DNA of 64,000 nucleotides, taken from contig JAZLDH010000005.1 of NCBI GenBank assembly GCA_045614605.1, forward strand, positions 62,001 to 126,000, in the 5' to 3' direction. A model generated the notes under the pieces. It was not told the DNA's origin and did no database searches. It was given only the letters and a program-made list of their open reading frames with translations. Made by a program: the position numbers and the translations under genes. Source of the DNA: Onthomorpha sp937906975 (GTDB lineage Bacteria > Bacteroidota > Bacteroidia > Bacteroidales > P3). Of this stretch, positions 35,994 through 44,621 are shown piece by piece; position 1 is the stretch's first letter, and every line of letters begins with the position of its first letter.

Positions 35994-36683
35994 TTATAAA
36001 TTTATAAAATCTTTCATTGTAAACACGCCTTGTTTTCCAACAAGCCAATGAGCAGCCATTACAGCTCCTAAGGCAAAACCTTTTCTGCTGTGAGCAGCGT
36101 GCGTTATTTCTATCTCATCTACCTGAGAAAAATAGTTGATTGAGTGAGTTCCACAAACCTCACCCTCTCTTATTGATTCTATTTTAAGGTCTTGCTTTTC
36201 TATTGTGTGATTTTGCACCAACGTATTTGCAAGACTGATTGCTGTTCCCGAAGGAGCGTCCAATTTATGTATGTGATGAATTTCTTTAATCGAAGGAGTG
36301 TAATCGTTAAAGTCTTTCATCAAATTTGCCAAATACGCATTCAATTTATCAAAAAGGAAAACTCCTATTGAAAAATTAGAAGCCCAAAATATTGTTTTAT
36401 TGTTTTGTTTTGCTTTTTCTGTGATTTCTTCCAATTTGTCGTACCAACCTGTTGTCCCAACTACAATTGGAATATTTCTTTCCCATGCTTTTTCTATGTT
36501 GTCTAAAACTTTGCTTGGAATTGAAAAGTCTATGGCTACTACTTCTTTGCAAGAGGAATTTTTGTCAAATCTCTGCCAATCCGAATCTGTGTCTATGATT
36601 CCTATGATAGTATCGCCTTTGCTCAAAGCAATTTCCTCTATCATTTTTCCCATTTTTCCGTAGCCTATTATAAGGATATTCAT
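35994..36683 (-). CDS. dapB: 4-hydroxy-tetrahydrodipicolinate reductase
   Basis: This 229-residue enzyme of the lysine and diaminopimelate pathway supplies peptidoglycan precursors. It has the NAD(P)-binding GYGKMGKMI and the VGTTGW segment. The substrate and catalytic motif is IHHIHKLDAPSGTA, with the His pair and Lys. It is a little shorter than the E. coli protein, which is common in Bacteroidota. It starts the leftward operon from a -7 box (complement of CAAAGATA) at 36703-36710; the kinase follows after eight bases. Confidence 0.95.
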   Translation of the reverse strand: MNILIIGYGKMGKMIEEIALSKGDTIIGIIDTDSDWQRFDKNSSCKEVVAIDFSIPSKVLDNIEKAWERNIPIVVGTTGWYDKLEEITEKAKQNNKTIFWASNFSIGVFLFDKLNAYLANLMKDFNDYTPSIKEIHHIHKLDAPSGTAISLANTLVQNHTIEKQDLKIESIREGEVCGTHSINYFSQVDEIEITHAAHSRKGFALGAVMAAHWLVGKQGVFTMKDFINL

Positions 36684-36702
36684 CTCTAAAACATTTTTTT
36701 TA

Positions 36703-36740
36703 CAAAGATAATAATTGTTTGTTTAAAAATACTATTTTTG
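36703..36740. promoter_or_regulatory. Divergent -7 elements for dapB and the YeiH-type gene
   Basis: The complement of CAAAGATA (36703-36710) gives TATCTTTG for dapB. TATTTTTG at 36733-36740 serves the rightward gene starting at 36754. No good -33 boxes are seen. Confidence 0.6.
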
Positions 36741-36753
36741 CAAAAAAAAGAAA

Positions 36754-37662
36754 ATGAAATATTTGTATTTTATAGTAGCAATTTTGTGTTTTTTCCCATT
36801 TGTTTCGGCTCCCATGGCCTTGTTTTGTGGGATAGTTTTCTCTCTATTGAAAATAGAAAAGCCCTTCCAATTCAAAAAATATAGTTCTCCACTTTTACAG
36901 TACTCTGTTGTGCTAATGGGATTTGGCATGAATTTGCAACAAGTCATAGAAGTATCTTCAAAGGGCATTGTTTTGACAGCCTGCTCTGTGCTTTTGGTTT
37001 TTCTTTTAGGCGTATTGCTTGGCAAAATCTTTAAGGTAGATAAGAATACTTCTTTTTTAATTTCTTCAGGTACTGCAATTTGTGGTGGAAGTGCCATTGC
37101 GGCAGTTTCTCCTATTGTTGGGGCAAAGGATAGTCAAATATCCTTTTCTTTAACCGTTGTTTTTGTTTTAAATGCCATTGCTTTATTTATATTTCCTTAC
37201 ATAGGGGAGTATTTTAATATGAGTCAAGAAGATTTTGGCTATTGGTCTGCAATCGCAATCCACGATACCTCTTCGGTTGTTGGAGCCTCAGCAGCATACG
37301 GCAAAGAAGCCTTGCAGGTAGCCACCACAGTAAAACTTGCAAGAACGCTTTGGATAATTCCTCTTTCGTTTTTGGTGATGTTTCTCAATAGAAAAGAGAA
37401 TCAAGGCAAGGGAAAAATCAAAATTCCTTGGTTTATTCTCTACTTTATCATAGCAATACTTATTGCAGGCTTTATCCCTGTTTTGCAACCTGCTTACAGC
37501 GTGCTTTCTTACATAGGAAAACGCGGAATGGTTTTAGCCTTGTTTATGATAGGTAACGGATTTAATCTCTCGGAGCTTAAAAAAGTAGGAATAAAACCCT
37601 TTATATTAGGCCTTGTTTTGTGGGTAATAATCTCGGTTTCGACCTTCTTATTTTTTTCCTAA
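36754..37662 (+). CDS. YeiH/UPF0324 family membrane carrier (putative sulfate exporter)
   Basis: This 302-residue polytopic inner-membrane protein has about ten hydrophobic helices. Family signatures are VVLMGFGMNL, SSGTAICGGSAIAAVSP, AIHDTSSVVGASAAYG and the C-terminal GKRGMVLALFMIGNGFNL. The family is annotated as sulfate exporters, but transport has been shown for few members. It is monocistronic; the 125 bases downstream hold array 5. Confidence 0.88.
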   Translation: MKYLYFIVAILCFFPFVSAPMALFCGIVFSLLKIEKPFQFKKYSSPLLQYSVVLMGFGMNLQQVIEVSSKGIVLTACSVLLVFLLGVLLGKIFKVDKNTSFLISSGTAICGGSAIAAVSPIVGAKDSQISFSLTVVFVLNAIALFIFPYIGEYFNMSQEDFGYWSAIAIHDTSSVVGASAAYGKEALQVATTVKLARTLWIIPLSFLVMFLNRKENQGKGKIKIPWFILYFIIAILIAGFIPVLQPAYSVLSYIGKRGMVLALFMIGNGFNLSELKKVGIKPFILGLVLWVIISVSTFLFFS

Positions 37663-37726
37663 GAGATAGAAAAATAAATCAAAGAAAAAAAATTTTTTTC
37701 CTAAGAGAAAATTTTTTAATCCTAAG
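37659..37726. repeat. 21-bp-period CTAAG/CAAAG array (array 5)
   Basis: The cores are CTAAG at 37659, CAAAG at 37680, CTAAG at 37701 and CTAAG at 37722, each exactly 21 bp apart. The unit at 37680 differs at one base of 21 from the unit at 27020. Both core types occur in one array, which ties the CTAAG and CAAAG classes together. Confidence 0.85.
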
Positions 37727-37786
37727 AAAAAATATTAAGCAATTTAAGTCGTTTAAAATTAATGAAAAACAAATAAAAAAAAAGAT

Positions 37787-39241
37787 ATGGCAAACAATAA
37801 CGTTTTAGAAAACTTAGAACCAAAAAGTCTCTTTAAATTTTTCGGAGAGATACTTTCAATTCCACGTCCTTCAAAACATGAAGAGAAAATGACTCAATAC
37901 CTAATTGATTGGGCGAAAGAAAGAAATTTAGACTATGAAAGCGATGAAATAGGCAATGTAATCATTCGCAAAGGTGCAACAAAAGGAAAAGAAAACTCAC
38001 CTTGGGTTTGCTTACAATCGCACATAGATATGGTATGTGAAAAGAATAGCGACAAAGATTTTGATTTTGAAAAAGATGCTATTGTTCCAAAAATAGAAGG
38101 CGAGTGGTTAAAGGCAGATGGCACAACACTTGGAGCAGATGATGGCATAGGAGTTGCAACAGCCTTAGCAATATTGGATGCAAACGACATAGAGCACGGA
38201 CCAATTGAGTGTTTATTTACAGTAGATGAAGAAACAGGACTTTCAGGTGCGGAAGCTCTTTCTCCAGAGGTGTTAAAGAGTAGAATACTTCTTAACCTTG
38301 ACAGCGAAGATGAGGGAGAAATTTTCATAGGTTGTGCAGGTGGAATAGACACTGTTGCAAAACTACCTTTCGATAAAGAAGAAACACCAGACGCCCCTGC
38401 ATTTAAAATTATGGTAAAGGGACTTAAAGGTGGACACTCAGGAGATGATATTAACAAAGGCTTAGCTTGTGCAAACAAATTATTGAACCGCATACTTTGG
38501 TCTTTGGATAAGGAAATGGATTTGCGTCTTGCTTGTTTTGATGGAGGAAATCTTCGTAACGCAATCGCAAGAGAGGCTTACGCAACCTTTGTAGTAGCAG
38601 AGCCTGATGTGGAATTAATGAAAGAGATTGTAGAAAAATTCACACAAGACTTAAAATATGAATTCAGAACAACAGAGCCTGATATGGAAATCACTCTAAT
38701 GGAAGCTGAAAAACCTGCCTTTGTGGTAGATATGTTAAGTCAAGACAATTTATTGAATGTTTTGTATGCTTGTCCTCACGGAGTATTGGCAATGAGCAGA
38801 GAAATACCTGGATTTGTTGAAACCTCTACAAACTTAGCCTCAGTAAAAATGAAAGAAGACCACTTTTTTATCACAACATCTCAACGCTCTTCTGTAGAAA
38901 GCTCTAAATACGCAGCAGCATACAGAGTAGAAAGTTGTTTCTTACTTGCAGGAGCAGACGTAGAGCATGGAGATGGTTATCCAGGTTGGGCACCAAATCC
39001 AGAAAGTAAGATTTTGAAAATAGCAGTTGATGCTTACAAAAAACTATTCAATAAAGAACCAATCGTAAGAGCGATACATGCAGGATTAGAATGTGGATTG
39101 ATTGGAGAAAAATACCCAGGAATGGATATGATTTCTTATGGTCCAACTCTTCGTGGCGTACACTCTCCTGATGAACGTTTGGAAATAAAAACTGTTGAAC
39201 TATATTGGAAACACACATTAGAGATTTTGAAAAACATTTAA
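37787..39241 (+). CDS. pepD: Aminoacyl-histidine dipeptidase / M20C peptidase (PepD, copy 1)
   Basis: This 484-residue cytosolic zinc dipeptidase (beta-Ala-His dipeptidase, PepD) has the M20 metal and catalytic pattern: SHIDMVCEKN, GTTLGADDGIG, VDEETGLSGA and LNLDSEDEGEIFIG. The lid domain is seen in GLKGGHSGDDI, and the C-terminal HAGLECGLIGEKYPGMDMIS completes the site. A second gene of the same length lies at 62.0 kb. It is followed after 15 bases by the small SPFH-tail gene. Confidence 0.93.
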   Translation: MANNNVLENLEPKSLFKFFGEILSIPRPSKHEEKMTQYLIDWAKERNLDYESDEIGNVIIRKGATKGKENSPWVCLQSHIDMVCEKNSDKDFDFEKDAIVPKIEGEWLKADGTTLGADDGIGVATALAILDANDIEHGPIECLFTVDEETGLSGAEALSPEVLKSRILLNLDSEDEGEIFIGCAGGIDTVAKLPFDKEETPDAPAFKIMVKGLKGGHSGDDINKGLACANKLLNRILWSLDKEMDLRLACFDGGNLRNAIAREAYATFVVAEPDVELMKEIVEKFTQDLKYEFRTTEPDMEITLMEAEKPAFVVDMLSQDNLLNVLYACPHGVLAMSREIPGFVETSTNLASVKMKEDHFFITTSQRSSVESSKYAAAYRVESCFLLAGADVEHGDGYPGWAPNPESKILKIAVDAYKKLFNKEPIVRAIHAGLECGLIGEKYPGMDMISYGPTLRGVHSPDERLEIKTVELYWKHTLEILKNI

Positions 39242-39256
39242 TAGAAAGGAAAGATT

Positions 39257-39664
39257 ATGTACACATTAAAACCAAAACACATAGTAATTGTAGTGATTTG
39301 TCTTTTGGCATTTGTTGGTATAGGTATGTTTGGAATGCCTGTTTACAGAGTTTGGAGCCAAGAAATGCGAGGTAAAGCACAGCTTGCTGAAGCAGAACAA
39401 AACCGTAGAATTAAAGTAGAGGAAGCAAGAGCTAATTTAGAGGCTGAAAAACTAAACGCAAAAGCCGAAATCGAAAGAGCAAAAGGAGCAGCCGAAGCTA
39501 TAAAAATAGAAAACGGTACTTTGACCTCAACTTATATTCAATATCTTTGGGTAAGAAACCAATCTAATTTGAATGAGAAAACAGTTATTTATATCCCAAC
39601 AGAGGCTAATTTGCCAATTCTTGAAGCGGGAAAAAGAAATAACTCAATGCCAACAATTAATTAA
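39257..39664 (+). CDS. Short membrane protein resembling an SPFH/prohibitin tail
   Basis: This 135-residue protein has one N-terminal membrane helix (IVIVVICLLAFVGIGMFG) and then an Ala/Glu/Lys/Arg-rich coiled coil of about 60 residues (AEAEQNRRIKVEEARANLEA onward). A C-terminal segment (YIQYLWVRNQSNLNEKTVIY) resembles the end of stomatin/prohibitin-like proteins. The Band 7 domain itself is missing. Such stand-alone tails are called membrane protease subunits in Bacteroidota, but function is unknown. It sits between two peptidase genes. Confidence 0.6.
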   Translation: MYTLKPKHIVIVVICLLAFVGIGMFGMPVYRVWSQEMRGKAQLAEAEQNRRIKVEEARANLEAEKLNAKAEIERAKGAAEAIKIENGTLTSTYIQYLWVRNQSNLNEKTVIYIPTEANLPILEAGKRNNSMPTIN

Positions 39665-39686
39665 AACAATTTAAAAACAAAGCATT

Positions 39687-41075
39687 ATGTTCAGTAAAGA
39701 AACTTATATAAACAGACGTAAACAATTAATGAAAGATGTTAAAAGAGGTGTTATCTTAATTTTAGGTAACGGCGACAGCCCTTTTAACTATCCAGCAAAT
39801 ACATATACTTTTAGACAAGATAGCACATTTCGTTATTTCTTTGCATATCCTTTGCAAAACCTTGTAGGGGTGATAGATGTAGATGAAGGAAAAGAGTATT
39901 TGTTCGGCGAAGAAGTTGATATGGACGACATAATATGGACAGGTCCTGTTCCAAGTCTTAGAGATAGAGCAGAGGAAATAGGAGTTGATAATGTAGGAAC
40001 AATAAAGGATTTAAGAGAGTTTTTAGATAAAGCAGTTTTTGCAGGAAGAAAAGTACATTTCACACCTCCTTACAGAGCAGAAAACGTAAACTTTATTTCA
40101 GAACTTTTACATATAGAAAGAGAATACGTAAAGGCATACGTAAGTGTGGAACTTATCAACGCATGTGTTAAACAACGTTCTATAAAGTCAGAAGAAGAAA
40201 TCGTAGAAATAGAAAAGGCAGTAGATAACGCATATTTGATGCACACAACTATGATGAAAATGGCTGCAAAAGAAGGAACCTACGAATATGAAATAGCAGG
40301 GGCAATGGAAGGTATAGCATTGAGTGGCGGAGGTCCTGTTTCGTTCCCAATAATCCTTACAACACATGGCGAAATCCTACACGGACACGACCATTCTCTT
40401 CAAATCAAAAAAGAAAGAATGATAGTTTCTGATGCAGGTTGTGAAAACCCAATGGGATACTGCTCTGATATAACTCGTTCTGTGCCTGTGGGTGGAAAAT
40501 TCTCACAACGCCAAAAAGATATTTATGAAGCGGTGCTTGCAGCTCAACAATTAGTACCAAGCCTTGTGAAACCAGGAGTAAAATACTCTGAAATTCATCT
40601 TGCAGCTGTTACACGTCTTGGTTCAGCCTTAAAAGAACTTGGCATAATGAAAGGAAACATACAAGAGGCTGTAAAGGCGGGAGCAATGGGCTTGTTTATG
40701 CCTCACGGATTAGGCCACATGATGGGCTTAGATGTACACGACATGGAAAATTATGGTGAAAACTATGTTGGATATGACAAGAAAAATGTACGTTCTACAC
40801 AATTTGGACTCTCTTCATTAAGATTGGGAAGAGAATTGCAAGAAGGCTTTGTTATAACTAACGAACCAGGTTGCTATTTCATACCAGCACTTATAGATAA
40901 ATGGAAAGCAGAAAACAAATGTAAAGACTTCATAGATTATAGAGTGTTAGAAACATTCAAAGACTTTGGAGGTATCAGAATAGAGGACGATCTTCTTGTA
41001 ACAAGAGACGGTTGCAGATTGTTAGGAAAATACATTCCAAAAACAGTTGCCGAAATTGAAGCACAAATGTCATAA
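39687..41075 (+). CDS. Xaa-Pro aminopeptidase (M24B, PepP-like)
   Basis: This 462-residue enzyme removes N-terminal residues that precede proline. An N-terminal creatinase-like domain (to ~175) is followed by the pita-bread catalytic domain with all metal ligands in order: DAGCENPMGYCSDITRS (two Asp), PHGLGHMMGLDVHD (His), TNEPGCYF (Glu) and GGIRIEDDLLVT (Glu). There is no signal peptide, so it is cytoplasmic. It forms a peptide-degradation group with PepD and the small membrane protein. Confidence 0.93.
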   Translation: MFSKETYINRRKQLMKDVKRGVILILGNGDSPFNYPANTYTFRQDSTFRYFFAYPLQNLVGVIDVDEGKEYLFGEEVDMDDIIWTGPVPSLRDRAEEIGVDNVGTIKDLREFLDKAVFAGRKVHFTPPYRAENVNFISELLHIEREYVKAYVSVELINACVKQRSIKSEEEIVEIEKAVDNAYLMHTTMMKMAAKEGTYEYEIAGAMEGIALSGGGPVSFPIILTTHGEILHGHDHSLQIKKERMIVSDAGCENPMGYCSDITRSVPVGGKFSQRQKDIYEAVLAAQQLVPSLVKPGVKYSEIHLAAVTRLGSALKELGIMKGNIQEAVKAGAMGLFMPHGLGHMMGLDVHDMENYGENYVGYDKKNVRSTQFGLSSLRLGRELQEGFVITNEPGCYFIPALIDKWKAENKCKDFIDYRVLETFKDFGGIRIEDDLLVTRDGCRLLGKYIPKTVAEIEAQMS

Positions 41076-41079
41076 ATCT

Positions 41080-42345
41080 ATGAAACTTAAACAAAGGTTA
41101 ATAATATTTTTAACAATCATATTGGGCGTAGAATCACTTTACGCCCAATTTGTATATCAAGATATGATATATTCTCCTGTGATAAAAACCGTGAAACTTG
41201 AGAGTCAAAATGCTGATCTTTCTCTTCCGATTGCACGAATTGGAGAATATGAATCGCTTATCTTGAAATTTGATGAAATAGGCGAAGAAACCAAACGCTA
41301 TGAATACACAATCATTCATTGCAATAGCGATTGGACACCAAGCGAACTTGAACCATACGAATATATTGATGGATTTGAAACAGAGATTATAGAAAATTTT
41401 TCAAATTCCTTTAATACCCTTTGTCGTTATGTGCATTACCAACAAGCAATCCCTTCGCAAACAATGCGACCAACCAAAAGCGGAAATTATATCCTAAAAG
41501 TATTTCACGAAGGCGAGCCTGACAAAGTCATTTTTACAAAGAAATTCTATTGTCTTGACCAAAAAGCAATAGCAAACATAGAGATAAAACCCACAAGAGA
41601 GCCTTCGTTAAGAAATAAAGCACAAGAGATTGAAGTAACTGTTAGTAGCCTTGGCGCAACCTCGCTAAACAATCCATATCAAGACGTAAAAGTTTTAGTT
41701 CAACAAAATGGAAGAATTGATAATCAACGTTTTCTTACCTTAAATGAAAGCATAGGAAAAGAACTTCACTATCGCCTAAAACAAGAGAATATCTTTCTTG
41801 GAGCAAATGAGTTTAGACAATTTGATTTCACAAGCCTAAGACATCGTTCTGCCTTTATTGATAACATAGACTATGTAGGAGGAGAAAATGTTGTTAGATT
41901 AAAACCCGAACAAATCAAAACACATATTCCATACGTAAGCTACTCCGATATAAACGGTGCATTCTATGTGAGAAACGACATAGGCGAAACACCAGAACTT
42001 GGAAGCGATTACGCATGGGTTTGTTTCTATCTGCCAGCACCGCTTTCCTTAGAGGGAGACTACTATGCAGTAGGAGAGATGAGTCAATGGAGATTATCAA
42101 GTGGTAATAAATTTGAATTTGATGCTAATTTGAATTGCTACACCCTTAAAATGCTTTTGAAACAAGGCTATTACAACTATCAAATCCTTTTCAAAGCTCA
42201 CAATTCCACACAAGCCTCATCAAAAGAAATAGAAGGCGACCACTTTGAAACCAAAAACACCTACTACGTCTTTGTTTACCACAGAGAATTAGGCAATAAC
42301 TACGAAAGCCTCATAGGATATTCAATCACAGAAGTTAATTGGTAA
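41080..42345 (+). CDS. DUF5103 family secreted protein
   Basis: This protein of about 421 residues has signal peptide MKLKQRLIIFLTIILGVESLYA. ATG 41080 is chosen because it gives a proper signal; it lies four bases after the PepP stop. The body is beta-rich with the family's pattern of WTPSELEPYEYIDGFE and YYNYQILFKA. DUF5103 is Bacteroidota-specific and uncharacterised. An immunoglobulin-like fold is my inference from strand patterns. Confidence 0.75.
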   Translation: MKLKQRLIIFLTIILGVESLYAQFVYQDMIYSPVIKTVKLESQNADLSLPIARIGEYESLILKFDEIGEETKRYEYTIIHCNSDWTPSELEPYEYIDGFETEIIENFSNSFNTLCRYVHYQQAIPSQTMRPTKSGNYILKVFHEGEPDKVIFTKKFYCLDQKAIANIEIKPTREPSLRNKAQEIEVTVSSLGATSLNNPYQDVKVLVQQNGRIDNQRFLTLNESIGKELHYRLKQENIFLGANEFRQFDFTSLRHRSAFIDNIDYVGGENVVRLKPEQIKTHIPYVSYSDINGAFYVRNDIGETPELGSDYAWVCFYLPAPLSLEGDYYAVGEMSQWRLSSGNKFEFDANLNCYTLKMLLKQGYYNYQILFKAHNSTQASSKEIEGDHFETKNTYYVFVYHRELGNNYESLIGYSITEVNW

Positions 42346-42384
42346 AAATATTGCTATATCTTCATAAAAATGTAACATAACCCT

Positions 42385-42431
42385 AAATATTCGTTCATAA
42401 AAGTGTGATGATATAGCAAATATTCGTTCAT
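42385..42431. repeat. 33-bp-spaced operator-like repeats at the broken ATPase gene
   Basis: AAATATTCGTTCAT occurs at 42385-42398 and 42418-42431, start to start exactly 33 bp. The second copy lies just upstream of the -7 box TAAGTTTG (42439-42446) of the broken ATPase gene. Confidence 0.8.
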
Positions 42432-42438
42432 TTTTTTG

Positions 42439-42446
42439 TAAGTTTG
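42439..42446 (+). promoter_or_regulatory. -7 element of the broken ATPase gene
   Basis: TAAGTTTG fits TAnnTTTG and lies 22 bases upstream of the ATG at 42469. The expected -33 position falls between the two 14-bp repeats. Confidence 0.6.
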
Positions 42447-42468
42447 CACTCTAAATATAAGCGAAAGA

Positions 42469-42896
42469 ATGTATAGAAGTATTGAAAAACAACTTTTAAA
42501 GTGGAAAGAATCTTCACGAAGAAAGCCATTGATTCTTTTAGTGCGATGTCTCAAATAAATCCAGCACAACTTTTGTTGCCAAATGATATGAAAGAAAGCA
42601 AAGGAATGCTTACAGAAAACTTTGTTTGCACACAATTAGCAACTCAATTCAACTCTTCTTTGTTTTATTACAGCAAAGAAAATAGTACATTAGAGATTGA
42701 TTTTTTTGTACAAAAAGAAACACAAATTGTTCCAATAGAAGTGAAAGCTGAAACCAATGTAAAATCAAAATCATTAAGCACAATCTTGCAAAATAACGAA
42801 GAAATGTTTGGCGTACGCTTTTCAATGAATCCATATCGCCAACAAGAAAGAATGGTAAACATACCATTGTATTGTGCAGAAGTATATTTTAAGTAA
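42469..42896 (+). pseudogene. Remnant of an AAA ATPase gene (DUF4143 type) with large internal deletion
   Basis: From ATG 42469 the frame reads MYRSIEKQLLKWKESSRRKP followed by LILL, the usual start of DUF4143-type ATPases just before the P-loop. It then breaks into VRCLK and a stop at 42558. From about 42540 a different frame continues, SAMSQINPAQLLLPNDMKES onward to 42896. This matches the C-terminal DUF4143 part, including the nuclease-like strand FYYSKENSTLEIDFFV and VPIEVKAE. The P-loop, Walker B and middle region are absent, so roughly two thirds of the gene is deleted. An intact relative lies at 43122-44471. Confidence 0.8.
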
Positions 42897-42920
42897 AATT
42901 AAAAAGAATTAAAACATAAA

Positions 42921-42966
42921 AACGCTCGCAAGTCAAATTAAAATAAAGACTTGCGAGCGTTTTTTC
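42921..42966. terminator. Strong hairpin terminator
   Basis: The 14-bp perfect stem AACGCTCGCAAGTC / GACTTGCGAGCGTT has a 13-base loop and is followed by T. It lies 24 bases after the ATPase remnant. Confidence 0.88.
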
Positions 42967-42967
42967 T

Positions 42968-43021
42968 TGATTGTACTACCATTTTATATTGATTGTACTA
43001 CCATTACAACGCTGTTGTACA
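42968..43021. repeat. 22-bp-period direct repeats with TTGTAC core
   Basis: TTGATTGTACTACCATT occurs at 42968-42984 and 42990-43006, 22 bp apart. TTGTAC appears a third time in phase at 43016-43021. The rest of the gap to 43121 shows nothing else. Confidence 0.8.
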
Positions 43022-43121
43022 AAACTAAATGCTTATTTTTCTTTCCAAAGCTTAATGGTATATTAAAATCAAAAAAAAGTTCGGCTGATTTAGTTGTGCT
43101 TTTTTTTTAATATTCCAATGT

Positions 43122-44471
43122 TTATGGAATTATAAAGTTATTTGGAGAGCTTGGTTGAAGAAACATTACGTAGTAAATAGGCATATAGATTAGTTTTTCA
43201 ATTCTTTGCACTTTGGAATCATTAGAAAACAAAATTGCATTTTTGATGTGATAATCCTCGTTTTCAATAAACTTATCTAAGGCTCGGTGTCGCTTAAAAT
43301 CTTTGCCAGATTTGACTTCTATTGGAACGCAAGAAAGCGAGTTGTAATCATCTACGAGAAAATCTACTTCGCCTTTTGTTTTATTGTCATAGTATCGCAA
43401 CGCATAACCATGAGCAGACAATTCTTGTGCAACGATTGTTTCATACACCGCACCGAGATTTATTGTGTTTTCGGAAGATAAAACAGCGTTAATGTTGTAT
43501 CGATACAATATGTTAGTAAGAAGTCCAACGTCATTTAAGTATAATTTTATCAAAGTCTTTTGTTCCGATTCTTTAAGAGGGAATTTCGGATTTGAAACAG
43601 CAAGAACCTCCAATGATATACCCGAACTAATGAGGTATTCTAATTCTTGCTCATAATCGGAGGAGCGTTTCCCTTTTTTATTTTCTATTTCGTTATAATA
43701 AAGTCGCTTTTTTTTGTTTTCCATGTTGGAAGGAATCATATCATATATTCTTCCTATCTTCAAAGTATTTTCTTTATCGTATTGAGTTGCATCTGTCTTG
43801 TATAATTCGTATATTTCATTGTGTACATTACGCACTTCTACAATATTAGTTGTTGCTAAAAAAGTATTAACAGCATCAGGCAAACCTCCAATTAGCAAAT
43901 ATTTCTTAAACAAATCAAGAAATTTATTGTGTAAGGATTCGTTTATCGATTCCTCTTTCAAGAATTGTTCTTTCAAATGTTCAATAACTTCTTCTCCAAC
44001 TCCATTTGCCCATAAAAATTCTTCAAAATCAAGAGGGAACATTTTTATTTTTTGAATACGACCACCTGGTTTAGAAAGTGTTTGATTAAGAGTTACTCCA
44101 AGCAATGAACCACTTGCTATGTAAGTAAAGCGATTTTCATCTTTTAGAAATTTCAAAAGTGTAAGCAATTCGGGATATGCTTGTATTTCGTCAAGGAATA
44201 CCAAGGTATTTTCTTTGCTTCCCATTTTTTCTCCTGCATAAACACTTAATTTAAGATAGAAATCTTTGGTTGAAGATATGTTTGAAAATAATTTTTCACC
44301 ATTCTTATCTTCTAAAAAATTGATTTCTATGTAGTTTTCAAAGAATTTTTGTCCTTCGTATCTAATTATGAAAGATTTTCCTATTTGTCTTGCTCCATCA
44401 AGCAGCAAAACCTTATTTGAACCTAAGGAAAAATAATTTTGTAAGGTTTTTTGTATTTTTCTTTTTAGCAT
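43122..44471 (-). CDS. AAA ATPase with C-terminal DUF4143 domain
   Basis: This 449-residue cytosolic protein has P-loop GARQIGKSF at about residues 26-34, Walker B LVFLDEIQAYPELL and a sensor-like ASGSLLG. The C-terminal DUF4143 part has a PD-(D/E)XK-like pattern: RYYDNKTKGEVDFLVDD and then VPIEVKSGKD. Members are abundant in Bacteroidota and of unknown role, sometimes grouped with mobile or defence genes. Three copies of a 14-bp motif, 33 bp apart, cover its promoter. A broken relative lies immediately to the right on the other strand. Confidence 0.88.
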   Translation of the reverse strand: MLKRKIQKTLQNYFSLGSNKVLLLDGARQIGKSFIIRYEGQKFFENYIEINFLEDKNGEKLFSNISSTKDFYLKLSVYAGEKMGSKENTLVFLDEIQAYPELLTLLKFLKDENRFTYIASGSLLGVTLNQTLSKPGGRIQKIKMFPLDFEEFLWANGVGEEVIEHLKEQFLKEESINESLHNKFLDLFKKYLLIGGLPDAVNTFLATTNIVEVRNVHNEIYELYKTDATQYDKENTLKIGRIYDMIPSNMENKKKRLYYNEIENKKGKRSSDYEQELEYLISSGISLEVLAVSNPKFPLKESEQKTLIKLYLNDVGLLTNILYRYNINAVLSSENTINLGAVYETIVAQELSAHGYALRYYDNKTKGEVDFLVDDYNSLSCVPIEVKSGKDFKRHRALDKFIENEDYHIKNAILFSNDSKVQRIEKLIYMPIYYVMFLQPSSPNNFIIP

Positions 44472-44475
44472 TTAC

Positions 44476-44555
44476 ACTTATTCCACTTTGATTATGTTGC
44501 AAAAATACACTTATTCCACTTTTTTGCCAAATAAAAAACATACTTATTCCACTTT
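44476..44555. repeat. 33-bp-spaced operator-like repeats over the ATPase promoter
   Basis: ACTTATTCCACTTT occurs at 44476-44489, 44509-44522 and 44542-44555, exactly 33 bp apart. In the gene's direction the motif is AAAGTGGAATAAGT. One copy ends four bases before the start codon, one abuts the -7 box and one lies upstream. Confidence 0.88.
44500..44507 (-). promoter_or_regulatory. -7 element of the DUF4143 ATPase gene
   Basis: The complement of CAAAAATA gives TATTTTTG, 29 bases upstream of the start codon and directly downstream of the middle 14-bp repeat. Confidence 0.65.
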
Positions 44556-44621
44556 TTTCGTTATAATTCTATAAATAGCCAAGTTGTTTTTATAAGCAAA
44601 GATAAATAAAGTAAATAAAAC

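Noticed and set aside
35986..36048. 21-codon N-terminal extension of the ROK kinase
   Set aside because: It lies inside dapB and adds no conserved residues; ATG 35985 gives the standard GIDIGGTN start.
37620..37808. 62-codon frame with NQRKKIFF-like peptide
   Set aside because: It is an out-of-frame reading of the yeiH end plus repeat array 5. The resemblance to the ABC-permease heptad only reflects the shared 21-bp DNA repeat.
42354..42635. Leftward frame opposite the ATPase remnant
   Set aside because: It is the antisense of the operator repeats and pseudogene and shows no recognisable protein features.
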